Below, in pieces: positions 8,569 to 18,591 of a stretch of 64,000 bases of DNA. Source of the stretch: Eubacterium sp. (GTDB taxonomy: Bacteria > Bacillota > Clostridia > Oscillospirales > Acutalibacteraceae); contig JAFSRX010000024.1 in NCBI GenBank assembly GCA_017445905.1, positions 62,001 through 126,000 on the forward strand. The letters are read 5' to 3'. The translations under genes and the position numbers were made by a program. A model generated the notes under the pieces. That model saw only the letters and a program-made list of their open reading frames with translations. It ran no database searches and was not told where the DNA came from. How positions within the stretch are numbered: position 1 is the first letter of the stretch; every line of letters begins with the position of its first letter.

Positions 8569-10131
8569 ATGAAAGTATTAAGTGCAGATGAAATAAGATT
8601 AGTTGAGCAGAGATGTTTTGAACGTTATTCAACCGAGGCTGAATTAATGTTTAAAGCAGGTTACGCCTGCTACAATGAAATTATCAGAAAATATGAAAAT
8701 GAAATAAAAGGCGCAAAGGTTTCCGTTTTCTGCGGAAACGGAAAAAATGCAGGCGATGGATTTGTTATTGCAAGACTTCTCAGCTGCTATGGCGCAGATG
8801 CGAGTATTGTTCTCGTTGATAAAGAACCTTCAATCGCCGAACCTCTTATGTACTTTGAACAGGCAGTGAACAGCGGAGTAAAGGTTGAATACTTTACAAA
8901 TATTAACAATGAAATGGCTTCAAAAAACCAAACTTGTGACAACGTAAAGTGCAACAACTTTACAGAATCAAACTTTATTATTGACTGCATTTTCGGAATT
9001 GGATTTCACGGAAGAGCTCGAGGAGCGTTTAATGACGCGTTTAAGGCAGTTAATGAAAGCGCTGCAAAGGTTATTGCTATTGATACGCCGAGCGGAAGCA
9101 ATGCAACAACGGGAGAAGTATGTGCAAATGCAGTAAAGGCTGATTTTACCATTGCGATTTCAACGCTTAAATATGCCCATATTCTTCCTCCTGCAAATTC
9201 TCTTTGCGGTGAGATAAAAACTGTTGATATCGGTATTCCCAATGACTGCTATGACTCAGATTATACCGAAACAATCGAGTTTGATGATGTTAAGAATTGT
9301 TTTTCTCCGAGAGAGAAAAATTCAAATAAAGGAACTTTCGGACATCAGCTAAACATTTGTTCAAGCAAAAAAATGTTTGGCGCAGGTGTTATTGCAACCC
9401 AGGCGGCTTTGCGTTCGGGTGCGGGTCTTGTTAAACTGATGTTGCCCCTTGACGCATTTCCTCTTGCTGCTGCTCATTTAACTCAGTGCCTTTTCGAACC
9501 GGCACTTCAAACTGTAACGGGAACCTTTTCAAGATTGGCAGCAGGCGCTGTTAAAGAACAGCTGAAATGGGCAAGCAGTGTTGTTATCGGGTGCGGAATA
9601 GATGTTAATGATGATACAAAGGAGATAACCGAGCTTGTTCTTAAAAAGAGCAGAGTTCCGATAATTCTTGACGCTGACGGAATAAACTGCATAAATGGGC
9701 GCATATCTATATTTAAGGAGATTAAAGCGCCGGTTGTTCTTACGCCCCATCCGATGGAGATGAGCAGGCTCATATCAAAACCAATTGCCGAGATACAGGG
9801 AAACAGAATAAATACAGCGAAAGCTTTTGCAAAGGAGAATGGAATAATTCTTGTATTAAAGGGCGCAAATACGGTTGTAACGGACGGAGAAAAGGTGTTT
9901 GTGAACCTCACCGGGAATCCCTCTATGGCAATGGGAGGAACGGGCGATATGCTCAGCGGAATGATTGGCTCGTTCATTTCTCAGGGAATGAGCGCTTTTG
10001 ATGCAGCAAGGTGCGCTGTTTGTATCCACGGACTTTGCGGAGATATTGCAGCAAAAGAGCTTAGTCAGAGAGGAATACTTGTTTCTGATATGATTGACCG
10101 ACTCGGCGCTTTAATGTCTGAATTTGAATAG
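8569..10131 (+). CDS. nnr: Bifunctional NAD(P)H-hydrate epimerase / ADP-dependent NAD(P)H-hydrate dehydratase
   Basis: A 520-residue fusion of the two NAD(P)HX repair enzymes. The N-terminal YjeF-type epimerase domain shows FCGNGKNAGDGFVIARLL and DCIFGIGFHGRARG. The C-terminal ribokinase-like dehydratase domain shows RSGAGLVKL, LDADGINCI, VLTPHPMEMSRL, LKGANTVVTDG and GGTGDMLSGMIGSF. Together they epimerise and dehydrate damaged hydrated NADH and NADPH, restoring the cofactors. The length matches fused bacterial Nnr proteins. It is co-directional with mltG and the next lipoprotein gene. Confidence 0.95.
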   Translation: MKVLSADEIRLVEQRCFERYSTEAELMFKAGYACYNEIIRKYENEIKGAKVSVFCGNGKNAGDGFVIARLLSCYGADASIVLVDKEPSIAEPLMYFEQAVNSGVKVEYFTNINNEMASKNQTCDNVKCNNFTESNFIIDCIFGIGFHGRARGAFNDAFKAVNESAAKVIAIDTPSGSNATTGEVCANAVKADFTIAISTLKYAHILPPANSLCGEIKTVDIGIPNDCYDSDYTETIEFDDVKNCFSPREKNSNKGTFGHQLNICSSKKMFGAGVIATQAALRSGAGLVKLMLPLDAFPLAAAHLTQCLFEPALQTVTGTFSRLAAGAVKEQLKWASSVVIGCGIDVNDDTKEITELVLKKSRVPIILDADGINCINGRISIFKEIKAPVVLTPHPMEMSRLISKPIAEIQGNRINTAKAFAKENGIILVLKGANTVVTDGEKVFVNLTGNPSMAMGGTGDMLSGMIGSFISQGMSAFDAARCAVCIHGLCGDIAAKELSQRGILVSDMIDRLGALMSEFE

Positions 10132-10149
10132 GATTTGGACTGATACATA

Positions 10150-10617
10150 TTGAAAAAATTAATACCTATTGTTTTGGTTTTGCTTCTTATTTCGGGTTGC
10201 TCAGCTAATAAATACACCCCTGTTATAAATGCGGATTATAAGTTGTCCGCTGTTTATAAAACAGGGGATTTTTCATATTCCTGTATTATTGAAAAGAAAG
10301 GCGAAACCGTATCTATAACGCCGATTTCAACAAGAGCAAAGGGAATGATTATTAGTTGCAACGGAAAAGAGATTTCATTTAAGAGAAAGAATTTTATAAA
10401 GAGCTTTAGAATTGAAGAGATTGATAAAACCAATCCCGCACTGATTCTTTATCGGGTTTTAACTTCGCTTGACAGCGCTCAAACAAATCTTATTGACGGC
10501 GAGTTTACATATACGGGAAAATGTGAACTTGGAAAATACATATTAACTCAGAAAAAGGACAACAGTTTTTCTTCTCTAAGTATCCCGCAGGCGGATATCA
10601 AGATAGAATTTATGTAG
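10150..10617 (+). CDS. Small lipoprotein of unknown function
   Basis: A 155-residue protein with signal peptide and ISGC lipobox (Cys17). The mature part is beta-rich with no domain I recognise. It begins with TTG 18 bases after the nnr stop codon, and the ribosome binding site is weak, so expression probably depends on coupling to nnr. The uniform reading frame and clear lipoprotein signal make it a real gene, but the function is unknown. Confidence 0.65.
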   Translation: MKKLIPIVLVLLLISGCSANKYTPVINADYKLSAVYKTGDFSYSCIIEKKGETVSITPISTRAKGMIISCNGKEISFKRKNFIKSFRIEEIDKTNPALILYRVLTSLDSAQTNLIDGEFTYTGKCELGKYILTQKKDNSFSSLSIPQADIKIEFM

Positions 10618-10633
10618 AAATAAATAAAAAATC

Positions 10634-10662
10634 TTGTAAATCTACAACTTTTATTGTATAAT
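10634..10662 (+). promoter_or_regulatory. Promoter of the GH3 gene
   Basis: TTGTAA and a perfect TATAAT are separated by 17 bases. An ATG at 10654 lies across the -10 box and so cannot be the start; this supports the GTG at 10705 as the GH3 start codon. Confidence 0.6.
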
Positions 10663-10704
10663 ATTTCTGTTAATAAATTTTTCTTATATGAAAGGAGTAA
10701 TTTT

Positions 10705-13158
10705 GTGAAACATCCAGAAATTATCCAAAAGATGAGCCTTGAGCAAAAGGCGTCGTTCGTATCCGGTTTTGACTACTGGCATCTTGAAGAAGCGCCTGAA
10801 CTTGGACTTCCCAAGATTATGGTAACCGATGGCCCCCACGGTCTTCGTAAACAAAATACGGATAAAAAAACTTCAAACGGAATAGGACTGGGTAACTCTG
10901 TTCCTGCAACTTGCTTCCCACCTGCTGCAACATCTTCATGTTCATGGGATCCTGAACTGCTTGAAAAGGCAGGCGAGGCAATGGGTGCTGAGTGCCTTAA
11001 AGAAAAGGTTTCTGTTATTCTCGGACCCGGAACAAATATCAAACGTTCTCCTGTTTGCGGAAGAAACTTTGAATATTTCAGCGAGGATCCGTTCCTTGCA
11101 GGTAAATGCTCTGCTGCTATAATCAAGGGCGTTCAGAGCAAAGGAGTAGGAACATCTCTCAAGCATTTCTGTGCTAACTCACAGGAAGCGTTCAGAATGG
11201 TTATTGATGAAATAATTGACGAAAGAACTCTTCGCGAAACATATCTTCCTGCATTTGAAATAGCAATCAAGGAAGCTCAGCCGTGGACTGTTATGAATTC
11301 ATATAATAAAATCAACGGCGTTTATGCTTCTCAAAACGCTCATACTCAGCAGAAAATTGCAAGAGGTGAATGGGGCTTTAAAGGCTTATTTGTAACTGAC
11401 TGGGGCTCATCTGTTGACCGTATTCCGGGACTTATCAACGGAACAGACCTTGAAATGCCTACATCAGGACCGCTTAATACAAAGAGAATCGTTGCTGCTG
11501 TTAATAACGGTGAACTTGATGAAGCCGTTCTTGATGAAAGAGTTGACACTGTTGTTGACCTTATTCTTAAATCAAAGCCCGCTCTTGAGGGTGAGCATAC
11601 CTTCTCATTTGAAGAGCATAACGAAATTGCTGCAAGAATTGCAGAGGGCTCAATGCAGCTTCTTAAAAATGATGATAATATCCTTCCGCTTAAACCCGGT
11701 CAGAAGGTTGCAGTAATCGGTGAAATGGCTGAGTCTCCCCGTTTCCAGGGTGCAGGTTCCTCAGTTATTAATCCGACAAATCTTGATAATGCGCTTGATA
11801 ATCTCAAAAAGCTCGGTGTTGATGTTACATATGCAAAGGGCTACGACAAGAGCAAGGATGAAGTTAATGAAGAGCTCTTCAGTGAAGCTGAAAATGCTGC
11901 GAGAGATGCAGATGTTGCAATTGTTTTCGCAGGTCTTACCGAAGAATTCGAGGGCGAGGGATACGACAGAGAAACAATCGATATGCCCTCAAGCCATAAT
12001 GCTCTTATTGAGAGAATTGCAATCGCAAACAGCAATACAGTTGTTGTTCTTGCCGGCGGATCTGTTGTTCTTATGCCTTGGCTCAACAATGTTAAAGGTC
12101 TTCTCAATTCGGGTCTTGGCGGACAGGCTGGCGGAATTGCAGTTGCAAGAATTTTAACAGGCGAGGTTAACCCCTCAGGCAAAACATCCGAAACATATCC
12201 AAAGTTCTTTGAGGATAACCCGACCTTCGGTAATTATCCCGGCGGACCTGTTACAAGTGAACACAGAGAGTCTGTTTTCATTGGCTATAAGTATTATGAT
12301 TCAGCTGACAAGGAAGTTGTTTTCCCGTTCGGCTTTGGACTTTCATATACAACCTTCGAGTATTCAGACCTTAAAGTTTCAGCTAAGGATATTAAGGATA
12401 CCGATACTCTTACAGTTTCGTTCAAGATTAAAAACACAGGCTCAGTTGACGGCGCTGAAGTTGCTCAACTCTATGTTGCTGATAAGGATTCAACAATCTT
12501 CCGTCCTGTTAAAGAACTCCGCGAGTTCAAAAAGGTATTCATCAAAGCAGGCGAAGAAGCTGAAGTTACCTTTGAACTCGGCAAGAGAGCGTTTGCTTTC
12601 TATAATGTTAATATTAATGACTGGTGCGTTGAAACAGGCGAATTTGATATTCTTGTTGGCGCATCAAGCAGAGATATCAGACTTTCCGAAACAGTAACAG
12701 TTGAAGGAACTGTTGAATGCGAAATCCCTGATTATAGAAATGTTGCTCCTAATTACTATAATAATGTTGCAGGAATAACAAGGGATGATTTCGCTGCAAT
12801 TTACGGCGAGCTTCCAAGCCCTGAAATTGATGTTAACAAGAATATAGATATTTACTGCTGTCTTAACGATGCACGCCATACAAAGTGGGGCGGAAGACTT
12901 TGCAGAATGATTGAAAAGGTTATGAGCAAGATGGGCTCGGCTGAAAACGGTGACGGAAAGATGCTTGCTGCAATGGCAACTCAGATTCCTATAAGAAACT
13001 TTATCGCAATGAGTATGGGCGTTTTCTCACCGAAGATGGCTGACGGACTTCTTATGATGCTCAACGATGACCAGTCAAGCTTTATTGGATTTAGTAAGAT
13101 TTTCTGGCGACTCGGAGGAGCGCTTACAAGACTTCCGAAGCTGTTGAAATCAATTTAG
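10705..13158 (+). CDS. Glycoside hydrolase family 3 beta-glucosidase-like enzyme
   Basis: An 817-residue enzyme without signal peptide, so probably cytoplasmic. Domains in order: the GH3 barrel, with VTDGPHGLRKQ, NIKRSPVCGRNFEYFSEDP and SLKHFCANSQE, and the nucleophile Asp232 in VTDWGSSVDR; the second alpha/beta domain (around EGEGYDRETIDMP); and the fibronectin-like C-terminal domain with GAEVAQLYVADK and PVKELREFKKV. A further C-terminal helical tail of about 110 residues follows. It would release beta-linked glucose or xylose from oligosaccharides; linkage cannot be read from sequence. The GTG start is set by AAGGAG (10692-10697). Confidence 0.92.
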   Translation: MKHPEIIQKMSLEQKASFVSGFDYWHLEEAPELGLPKIMVTDGPHGLRKQNTDKKTSNGIGLGNSVPATCFPPAATSSCSWDPELLEKAGEAMGAECLKEKVSVILGPGTNIKRSPVCGRNFEYFSEDPFLAGKCSAAIIKGVQSKGVGTSLKHFCANSQEAFRMVIDEIIDERTLRETYLPAFEIAIKEAQPWTVMNSYNKINGVYASQNAHTQQKIARGEWGFKGLFVTDWGSSVDRIPGLINGTDLEMPTSGPLNTKRIVAAVNNGELDEAVLDERVDTVVDLILKSKPALEGEHTFSFEEHNEIAARIAEGSMQLLKNDDNILPLKPGQKVAVIGEMAESPRFQGAGSSVINPTNLDNALDNLKKLGVDVTYAKGYDKSKDEVNEELFSEAENAARDADVAIVFAGLTEEFEGEGYDRETIDMPSSHNALIERIAIANSNTVVVLAGGSVVLMPWLNNVKGLLNSGLGGQAGGIAVARILTGEVNPSGKTSETYPKFFEDNPTFGNYPGGPVTSEHRESVFIGYKYYDSADKEVVFPFGFGLSYTTFEYSDLKVSAKDIKDTDTLTVSFKIKNTGSVDGAEVAQLYVADKDSTIFRPVKELREFKKVFIKAGEEAEVTFELGKRAFAFYNVNINDWCVETGEFDILVGASSRDIRLSETVTVEGTVECEIPDYRNVAPNYYNNVAGITRDDFAAIYGELPSPEIDVNKNIDIYCCLNDARHTKWGGRLCRMIEKVMSKMGSAENGDGKMLAAMATQIPIRNFIAMSMGVFSPKMADGLLMMLNDDQSSFIGFSKIFWRLGGALTRLPKLLKSI

Positions 13159-13166
13159 TCTCACGA

Positions 13167-13321
13167 CTTCCCCTTGAGGGGAAGGGGGACCGCTTGCGGT
13201 GGATGAGGTGTGTTGCCTTTAGAACACAGTTCCTGAACCGTTCGCCAAAAGCACTCAAAACATAAAGTCACCTCATCAGTCTGCTCCAAGTATTCGCAGA
13301 CAGCTTCCCCTCAAGGGGAAG
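13167..13321. repeat. 155-bp foldback repeat element with self-complementary ends
   Basis: The element begins with CTTCCCC-TTGA-GGGGAAG (13167-13184) and ends with the reverse complement CTTCCCC-TCAA-GGGGAAG (13304-13321). Each end is therefore a hairpin, and together they form 18-bp terminal inverted repeats. Inside, GGATGAGGTG near the left end pairs with CACCTCATC near the right, extending the foldback. No ORF lies inside. It looks like a MITE-type or structured-RNA repeat of the kind dispersed in gut Firmicutes. It may also end transcription of the GH3 gene. Confidence 0.7.
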
Positions 13322-13360
13322 CCTAAATAGGTTTGATTGATTATATTTGGAGGAATGAAA

Positions 13361-14857
13361 ATGAAAAAAGTATTCAACTCAATTCTTTGCTTAGCTCTTT
13401 CTTTGCTGATGGCTTTAACATCTGCTTCGGTTGCATTTGCAAAAGAGAAGGTTACTCCTGTTATTCTTGTTCACGGACTTGGTGCGAACCCTGTTTATGA
13501 GAACATAGGAACAGAAGAACAAAAAGAAATTAAAAATCTCGGACTTGGCGATGACCTTGTTTCAACACTTCTTGATAATGAAGATCTCATCTGCGAAGTT
13601 CTGAAGATTATTGAGCCGAAAAGAAAGGTTAATGATAAAAAGCTCATTAATTCTCTTGCAAAGCTCGTTAAAAATACTCCGATAAACTGCACCGAAAACG
13701 GTAATGTTAAAAAGGGTCAGGGTATTATAAATTATTGGACAGCTCCTCTTTCAAAGCACAGAAGCTATTACAAAGACGCAACTGTTGCTGAAAGCGCAAT
13801 AGCTCGTCAGCTTTGCAGAGAAGTTGGCGCAAAGAATGTTTATTGCTTTAATTATGACTGGCGCCAGGATATATGCAAAACCGCCAAAGACCTTAATGCA
13901 TATATAAAGAAGATTAAGAAAAAGACAGGCAGTAAAAAGGTTTCGCTTGTAGGATGTTCTCTCGGCGGAGCAGTTCTTTCGGCATATATGGATGCCTATA
14001 AGTCAAAGAAAGATGTTAAACGCTATGTTTTTGTTAATCCTGCTATAATGGGTGTTGATGTTTCAAGAGCATATGCACTTGATATGAAATTCAGCAAAAA
14101 ATCAATAATTCAGTATCTTGACTGTATGGAGAGCGCTTATAATAATGGCTCGTCAGCAGCTCTTTTCCGTCTTATTTATGCTCTTGGCGATGATAGAATC
14201 GGCTATGCAGCAGATTATCTAAACGGCTTTGTTAAGAATAAGAAGAATGTTAAGAGCTTGTTTAAGAAGGTTATAAAGCCCTGGATTGGAAATATTCCGT
14301 CATTATGGGAGTGCATTCCCTATAACAGCTTCAATAAAGCAGTTAAGGAAATGAGTAAAATGGGCGTTCTCGATAAGACGAGCGGAGTATATAAAAAGAT
14401 TAAGAAATACCATGCTGTTCAGGGCAGAGCTAAAAAGAATCTTAAAGCTGTTAAGAAGAGCGGCGCTCAGGTTGCAATAATTGCTTCCTACGGAACAATG
14501 GGCATTCCTGCAACTTCAAAAGCATATAACCAGACCGATGTTCTTATCGATACAAAATATGCTTCTGCAGGGGCAACCGTTGCAAAATATTCAAAGAAGC
14601 TCAGCAAGAAAAACCGCAAGGGTAAATATGTTTCACCCGATAAGGTTATTAATGCAAAAACCTGTGCTCTTCCCGATAATACCTGGTTCCTTAAAGATGT
14701 TCAGCATATGCGCTTTAAGTATAATTCAGATGCAACAAAGCTTGTTGCAAGGCTTGCAACGGGCAAGGTTAAATCAAATATTTACGCTGTTAAAAGGAAG
14801 TATAAAATAGCGCAGTTTACAAAAGAAAACAGTGATAATAAACTGGTTAATGTTTAA
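13361..14857 (+). CDS. Secreted LCAT/lipase-like alpha/beta hydrolase
   Basis: A 498-residue exported protein (signal peptide about residues 1-26, ending SVAFA). It opens with PVILVHGLGANP (oxyanion region), then YCFNYDWRQDICKTAKDLN and the nucleophile elbow GCSLGG (Ser200), a pattern seen in lecithin:cholesterol acyltransferase-like and PGAP1-like esterases. Late Asp and His candidates are present (LPDNTWF, VQHMRF). It probably hydrolyses lipid or acyl esters outside the cell. The start is chosen because GGAGG (13349-13353) is eight bases before the ATG at 13361, while the ATG at 13355 is too close. The protein is strikingly Lys-rich. Confidence 0.82.
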   Translation: MKKVFNSILCLALSLLMALTSASVAFAKEKVTPVILVHGLGANPVYENIGTEEQKEIKNLGLGDDLVSTLLDNEDLICEVLKIIEPKRKVNDKKLINSLAKLVKNTPINCTENGNVKKGQGIINYWTAPLSKHRSYYKDATVAESAIARQLCREVGAKNVYCFNYDWRQDICKTAKDLNAYIKKIKKKTGSKKVSLVGCSLGGAVLSAYMDAYKSKKDVKRYVFVNPAIMGVDVSRAYALDMKFSKKSIIQYLDCMESAYNNGSSAALFRLIYALGDDRIGYAADYLNGFVKNKKNVKSLFKKVIKPWIGNIPSLWECIPYNSFNKAVKEMSKMGVLDKTSGVYKKIKKYHAVQGRAKKNLKAVKKSGAQVAIIASYGTMGIPATSKAYNQTDVLIDTKYASAGATVAKYSKKLSKKNRKGKYVSPDKVINAKTCALPDNTWFLKDVQHMRFKYNSDATKLVARLATGKVKSNIYAVKRKYKIAQFTKENSDNKLVNV

Positions 14858-14864
14858 AAATTAA

Positions 14865-14896
14865 GAAGGGATACTCGTTGAGTATCCTTTCTTTTT
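14865..14896 (+). terminator. Rho-independent terminator of the lipase gene
   Basis: A stem GGGATACTC / GAGTATCC with loop GTT, extended by flanking GAA/TTC, is followed by a T-rich run (CTTTTT). It lies immediately after the stop codon. Confidence 0.8.
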
Positions 14897-14989
14897 GTAG
14901 TTTTGTTAATAATCTATTTACATCTTAGAAAAATTATGATATTATAATATTGGAGAAATTTAGATTAGTGAAAAAAGGGGGTATAAGGA

Positions 14990-17900
14990 ATGAAAAAACG
15001 ACTGTTTTCAGCATTACTTGCGGTTGTTATGCTGTTTTCTTTCTTTGTGCCCGTTAGTTCTTTGGGTCAGGTTGGAGATAAATATCCGTATTATCCCTAT
15101 ATTGATGAAGACGGAACATATTATCGTATTTATAACGGTGAAGAAAAGCCCTTCAATACCGATTGGAATTCAATAGTTGATTATGTTGCAACCGAATTGA
15201 AGGCTCTCAAAAGAAGCGTTTCATTTGATTTTGCAACTTCTGATGAAAACTTTGCATATATTTATAATACAACGCGCGACACATCTTCCTTAAGCGGCGA
15301 TGACATTTATAGTTTACTGATGTCTGATGTTGCTCAGTTAATAGGAACTGACGGTTACACTATTGGAGCACACAGCACTGTCGGATATATGAACGACAGC
15401 GATTATCCTTATGGAAATAATGCAAGATATTATCCGTTTACCATAACTCTCAGTTCTATAACATATTCAAATACAGACAGTCTGTCTCTTCCTTCTACGG
15501 ATGAAAACGGAATATACTACCGCAGGTCAAACGGCGTTGCGCTTGCCTTTAACACTGATTATGATCAGATGATTTCTTATATTCAGAACAGACTTATTAG
15601 TCGAAGAAATCAGATAACATATTATTTCGCAACAAGCGACCCTGAATATATTTATAACGAAAGCAATTCCGCGGAGATTCGTGAACAGTTTATCCGCGAT
15701 GTTATGACGGATGTTTATAAAAAAGACAGTGCGCTGCCCTCAAATGCGGGTGGCGGAGATTATCTTTTTAAATCTATAAAAAAAGTTGTTATAGGAAGTA
15801 TTCCTTATACTCCTGCTGAGGATAATCCGACAGAGGGGAATACAAGATATTCAGTTTTCTATTTTTCTCTCAGAAATATTTGCTACTACACGAATTTTGA
15901 GCAGGAAGAATTCATACGGCGCTACTGTTCTGATTTTTCAGAAAAATTTATCAGAGAAGACGCGAGCGACTACGATAAGGTTAAAACAATATATGATTTT
16001 GTTGTTCGCAATACAAAGTACGACTGGGATGTTTTCACCGACAGGGAAAAATATCCTGTTAACAGCGAGAGATATACAGTTGCCCATTCTGCATACGGTG
16101 CCCTGAGAGGCAATCTTGATGAAGAAGAGAGTTTCAGTTGGAGCAATAAACAGAGTATTACAGGGGAAAATATAATCAGTACTGCCGACCAGGGACTTGC
16201 AGTCTGCGAGGGCTATTCAAAGCTGTTTTATTATCTCTGTGTTATGAACGGAATACCCTGCAGAATTGTTGATGGCGATTATGTTGATGAATCGGGCAAG
16301 GGAAGCGACCCTCACGAATGGAACTATGTATGGCTTGATGACGGCTGCGGCGACGGCTATAAATGGTTTGAAGTAGATACAACCTTTGCCGCTCAGAATT
16401 CGTTTAAAGATGTTGATATGAATAATTATGATTATTTCCTCTGCGGAAGGGAGAATATCAATTTTGGTTATATGAATCATCAGCAGCCCTATCATATTGA
16501 TAATACTTCAATTGATGCAGCCTTTGTTATATATGATTACTGGGGCGACAACGGTGATTCAACCTATGTTTCATCAAAAGAAGACTATCAGTTTAGAAAG
16601 CTCAATTTCAATAATATTGATGCGCTTCAGGGGGGCTATATTGTTCGCCGTTCAACCGAATATGAGGGCGATACAGATGTTAAGGTTGCGCTTATTCATT
16701 CAACTAAAGACGACCAGTATATTATCAATATTGATGATAACGGCGATGTTTTGCCAACTGATATTCATGGCTTTATATATAACGGTCAGCCCCAGTCTGT
16801 TTATGAGGTGTTTATTCCTTATCTCGATATAAAGGAATATGAAATTGATAAGCTGACTGGTATAAAGGACGCAGGGCAATATACAATTAATATCAAAGGC
16901 GCAAACAACACCTTTGTTCAGATTAGTTTCAACATAATACCAATGGATCTTGATAATTCCCACGAGGGCAACTATGATTATGATACCTTAAATATTCAGA
17001 AAAGCGCGGTCTATACAGGAAATACCATAACTCCGAAGACTTATATTGTAGATGGATATAAAAATGTTCTTGAAGAGGGAAAAGATTATGAAGTGGTTGC
17101 ATATAAGGATTCGGCTCATACTCAGAAAACTGATATTAAGGATATCGGAACCTATTATGTTGATATTAACTACGAAGTCGGAAACAACTATTCAGGCCAT
17201 TACTATCTGACGTTTAAGGTCAATAAAATCGGAATGGATGAAATTATCATTGACTTTAACAAAGATGGAATTGATGATAATGATTTTGAATTTCCATATC
17301 TTCCCGAGTCACTGAGAGCTCAAAACAATATTTCATCTCCTGCCGATTTATTTAAAGCGGGCTCTCTTAATATGACAATCGGAGAGTATAATGTTAAGGT
17401 TGATAAGGATTATTCAGTTACATCAAGCGGTGGTCTGAGCTGGGATGAGAGTGGAATTCTAACCTTAACAGGGCTTTCAACAAGCGATGTTTTAGCTTCG
17501 GGAACAAAGAAAACAATCAGATACAAAATAACGGAAAAATTTGATATTTCTTCCCTCGACGGTCAGTATGCCGATTCGGGTAAAACAAATGTTTATATCT
17601 ATAACGGAAAGCTTCAAAAGCCAGTTCGTTTCGACCATCTCGATGGTTATCTTGAACAGGGTGTTGACTATGTTATTGACTCATATTCAAATAATTTGAA
17701 TGCAGGTGAGGCAAGCGTTAAAATCAAGGGCATAAACGGCTGCACGGGAACTGCAACAATGCATTTCTATATCAACAAAGCAAGTATCGGAAATTGCGTT
17801 GTTTCAACGAAAACCTCGGGCGGTCTTGTAACCTGTGAGCTGACATATAACGGAAAAGACCTTGCTAAAGATAAGGACTATACCGAAACCTATGTAACAA

Positions 17901-18499
17901 CAAGCAGTGGATATCAGATTATTTTAACCGGTATTAATAACTTTGCAGGAACTTATAAAATCAATGTTAAAGGAACTCTTGTAAAACCAACATCAAGCGG
18001 TAATTACGCAACCCTTTCAACTTCTTCCTATACTTATAGCGGCAGCTCAAAAAAGCCGACTGTTAAAGTGTATAACAAGAATAAAAAGGCTATAAGCCCG
18101 ATTTATTATACTGTTTCGTATTCAAATACTATAAGCGTCGGAACAGGCAAGGTGAATATTAAATTCCAAAACAGCAATAGCGAAACTATAACGAAAACCT
18201 ATACAATTAAACCAAAGGGAACAACCCTTTCTTCCGTCAGTGCCGCTAAAAAAGCCTTTACGGTTAAATGGAAAAAGCAAGCAACACAGACAACGGGATA
18301 TCAGATTCAGTATTCAACAAGCAGCGCTTTTTCATCAACTAAAGCTGTTAACGTAACAAAGAATACAACGCTTTCGAAGAAGATAACAGGGCTCAAAGCA
18401 AAGAAAAAATACTATGTTCGTATCAGAACATATAAAACTGTCAGCGGAAAGAAATATTATTCTTCCTGGAGCACGAAAAAATCAGTTAAAACAAAATAA
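14990..18499 (+). CDS. Giant secreted protein with transglutaminase-like domain, MBG-like repeats and C-terminal fibronectin III
   Basis: A 1169-residue exported protein (signal peptide about residues 1-26). Two related N-terminal modules of about 150 residues each precede a transglutaminase-like core with the full triad: Cys406 in AVCEGYSKLF, His442 in DPHEWNYVW and Asp463 in FEVDTTF. Then come MBG/YDG-type beta repeats (for example YNGKLQKPVRF and YSGSSKKPTVKVYNK) and a terminal fibronectin III module ending KSVKTK. Such proteins may crosslink or cleave amide bonds at the cell surface; the actual reaction is unknown. The start follows a strong AAGGGGG site. The terminal module is nearly shared with the RCC1/lipase protein at 26.2 kb. 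Confidence 0.85.
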   Translation: MKKRLFSALLAVVMLFSFFVPVSSLGQVGDKYPYYPYIDEDGTYYRIYNGEEKPFNTDWNSIVDYVATELKALKRSVSFDFATSDENFAYIYNTTRDTSSLSGDDIYSLLMSDVAQLIGTDGYTIGAHSTVGYMNDSDYPYGNNARYYPFTITLSSITYSNTDSLSLPSTDENGIYYRRSNGVALAFNTDYDQMISYIQNRLISRRNQITYYFATSDPEYIYNESNSAEIREQFIRDVMTDVYKKDSALPSNAGGGDYLFKSIKKVVIGSIPYTPAEDNPTEGNTRYSVFYFSLRNICYYTNFEQEEFIRRYCSDFSEKFIREDASDYDKVKTIYDFVVRNTKYDWDVFTDREKYPVNSERYTVAHSAYGALRGNLDEEESFSWSNKQSITGENIISTADQGLAVCEGYSKLFYYLCVMNGIPCRIVDGDYVDESGKGSDPHEWNYVWLDDGCGDGYKWFEVDTTFAAQNSFKDVDMNNYDYFLCGRENINFGYMNHQQPYHIDNTSIDAAFVIYDYWGDNGDSTYVSSKEDYQFRKLNFNNIDALQGGYIVRRSTEYEGDTDVKVALIHSTKDDQYIINIDDNGDVLPTDIHGFIYNGQPQSVYEVFIPYLDIKEYEIDKLTGIKDAGQYTINIKGANNTFVQISFNIIPMDLDNSHEGNYDYDTLNIQKSAVYTGNTITPKTYIVDGYKNVLEEGKDYEVVAYKDSAHTQKTDIKDIGTYYVDINYEVGNNYSGHYYLTFKVNKIGMDEIIIDFNKDGIDDNDFEFPYLPESLRAQNNISSPADLFKAGSLNMTIGEYNVKVDKDYSVTSSGGLSWDESGILTLTGLSTSDVLASGTKKTIRYKITEKFDISSLDGQYADSGKTNVYIYNGKLQKPVRFDHLDGYLEQGVDYVIDSYSNNLNAGEASVKIKGINGCTGTATMHFYINKASIGNCVVSTKTSGGLVTCELTYNGKDLAKDKDYTETYVTTSSGYQIILTGINNFAGTYKINVKGTLVKPTSSGNYATLSTSSYTYSGSSKKPTVKVYNKNKKAISPIYYTVSYSNTISVGTGKVNIKFQNSNSETITKTYTIKPKGTTLSSVSAAKKAFTVKWKKQATQTTGYQIQYSTSSAFSSTKAVNVTKNTTLSKKITGLKAKKKYYVRIRTYKTVSGKKYYSSWSTKKSVKTK

Positions 18500-18525
18500 G
18501 GCAGGGCGGGCGCCTGCCTTATTTT
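18495..18525 (+). terminator. Terminator of the transglutaminase-like gene
   Basis: AATAAGGCAGG pairs with CCTGCCTTATT around a G/C-rich loop, followed by TTTT. It overlaps the stop codon region. Confidence 0.8.
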
Positions 18526-18591
18526 AATGATGAATGATGAATTGAGGTTATTCGGCTTAGGCACAAACAATTAAATATGCCAATACGAGAT

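Noticed and set aside
9507-9977. Minus-strand open frame of 156 codons inside nnr
   Set aside because: It is a shadow of the conserved dehydratase domain and shows no family resemblance.
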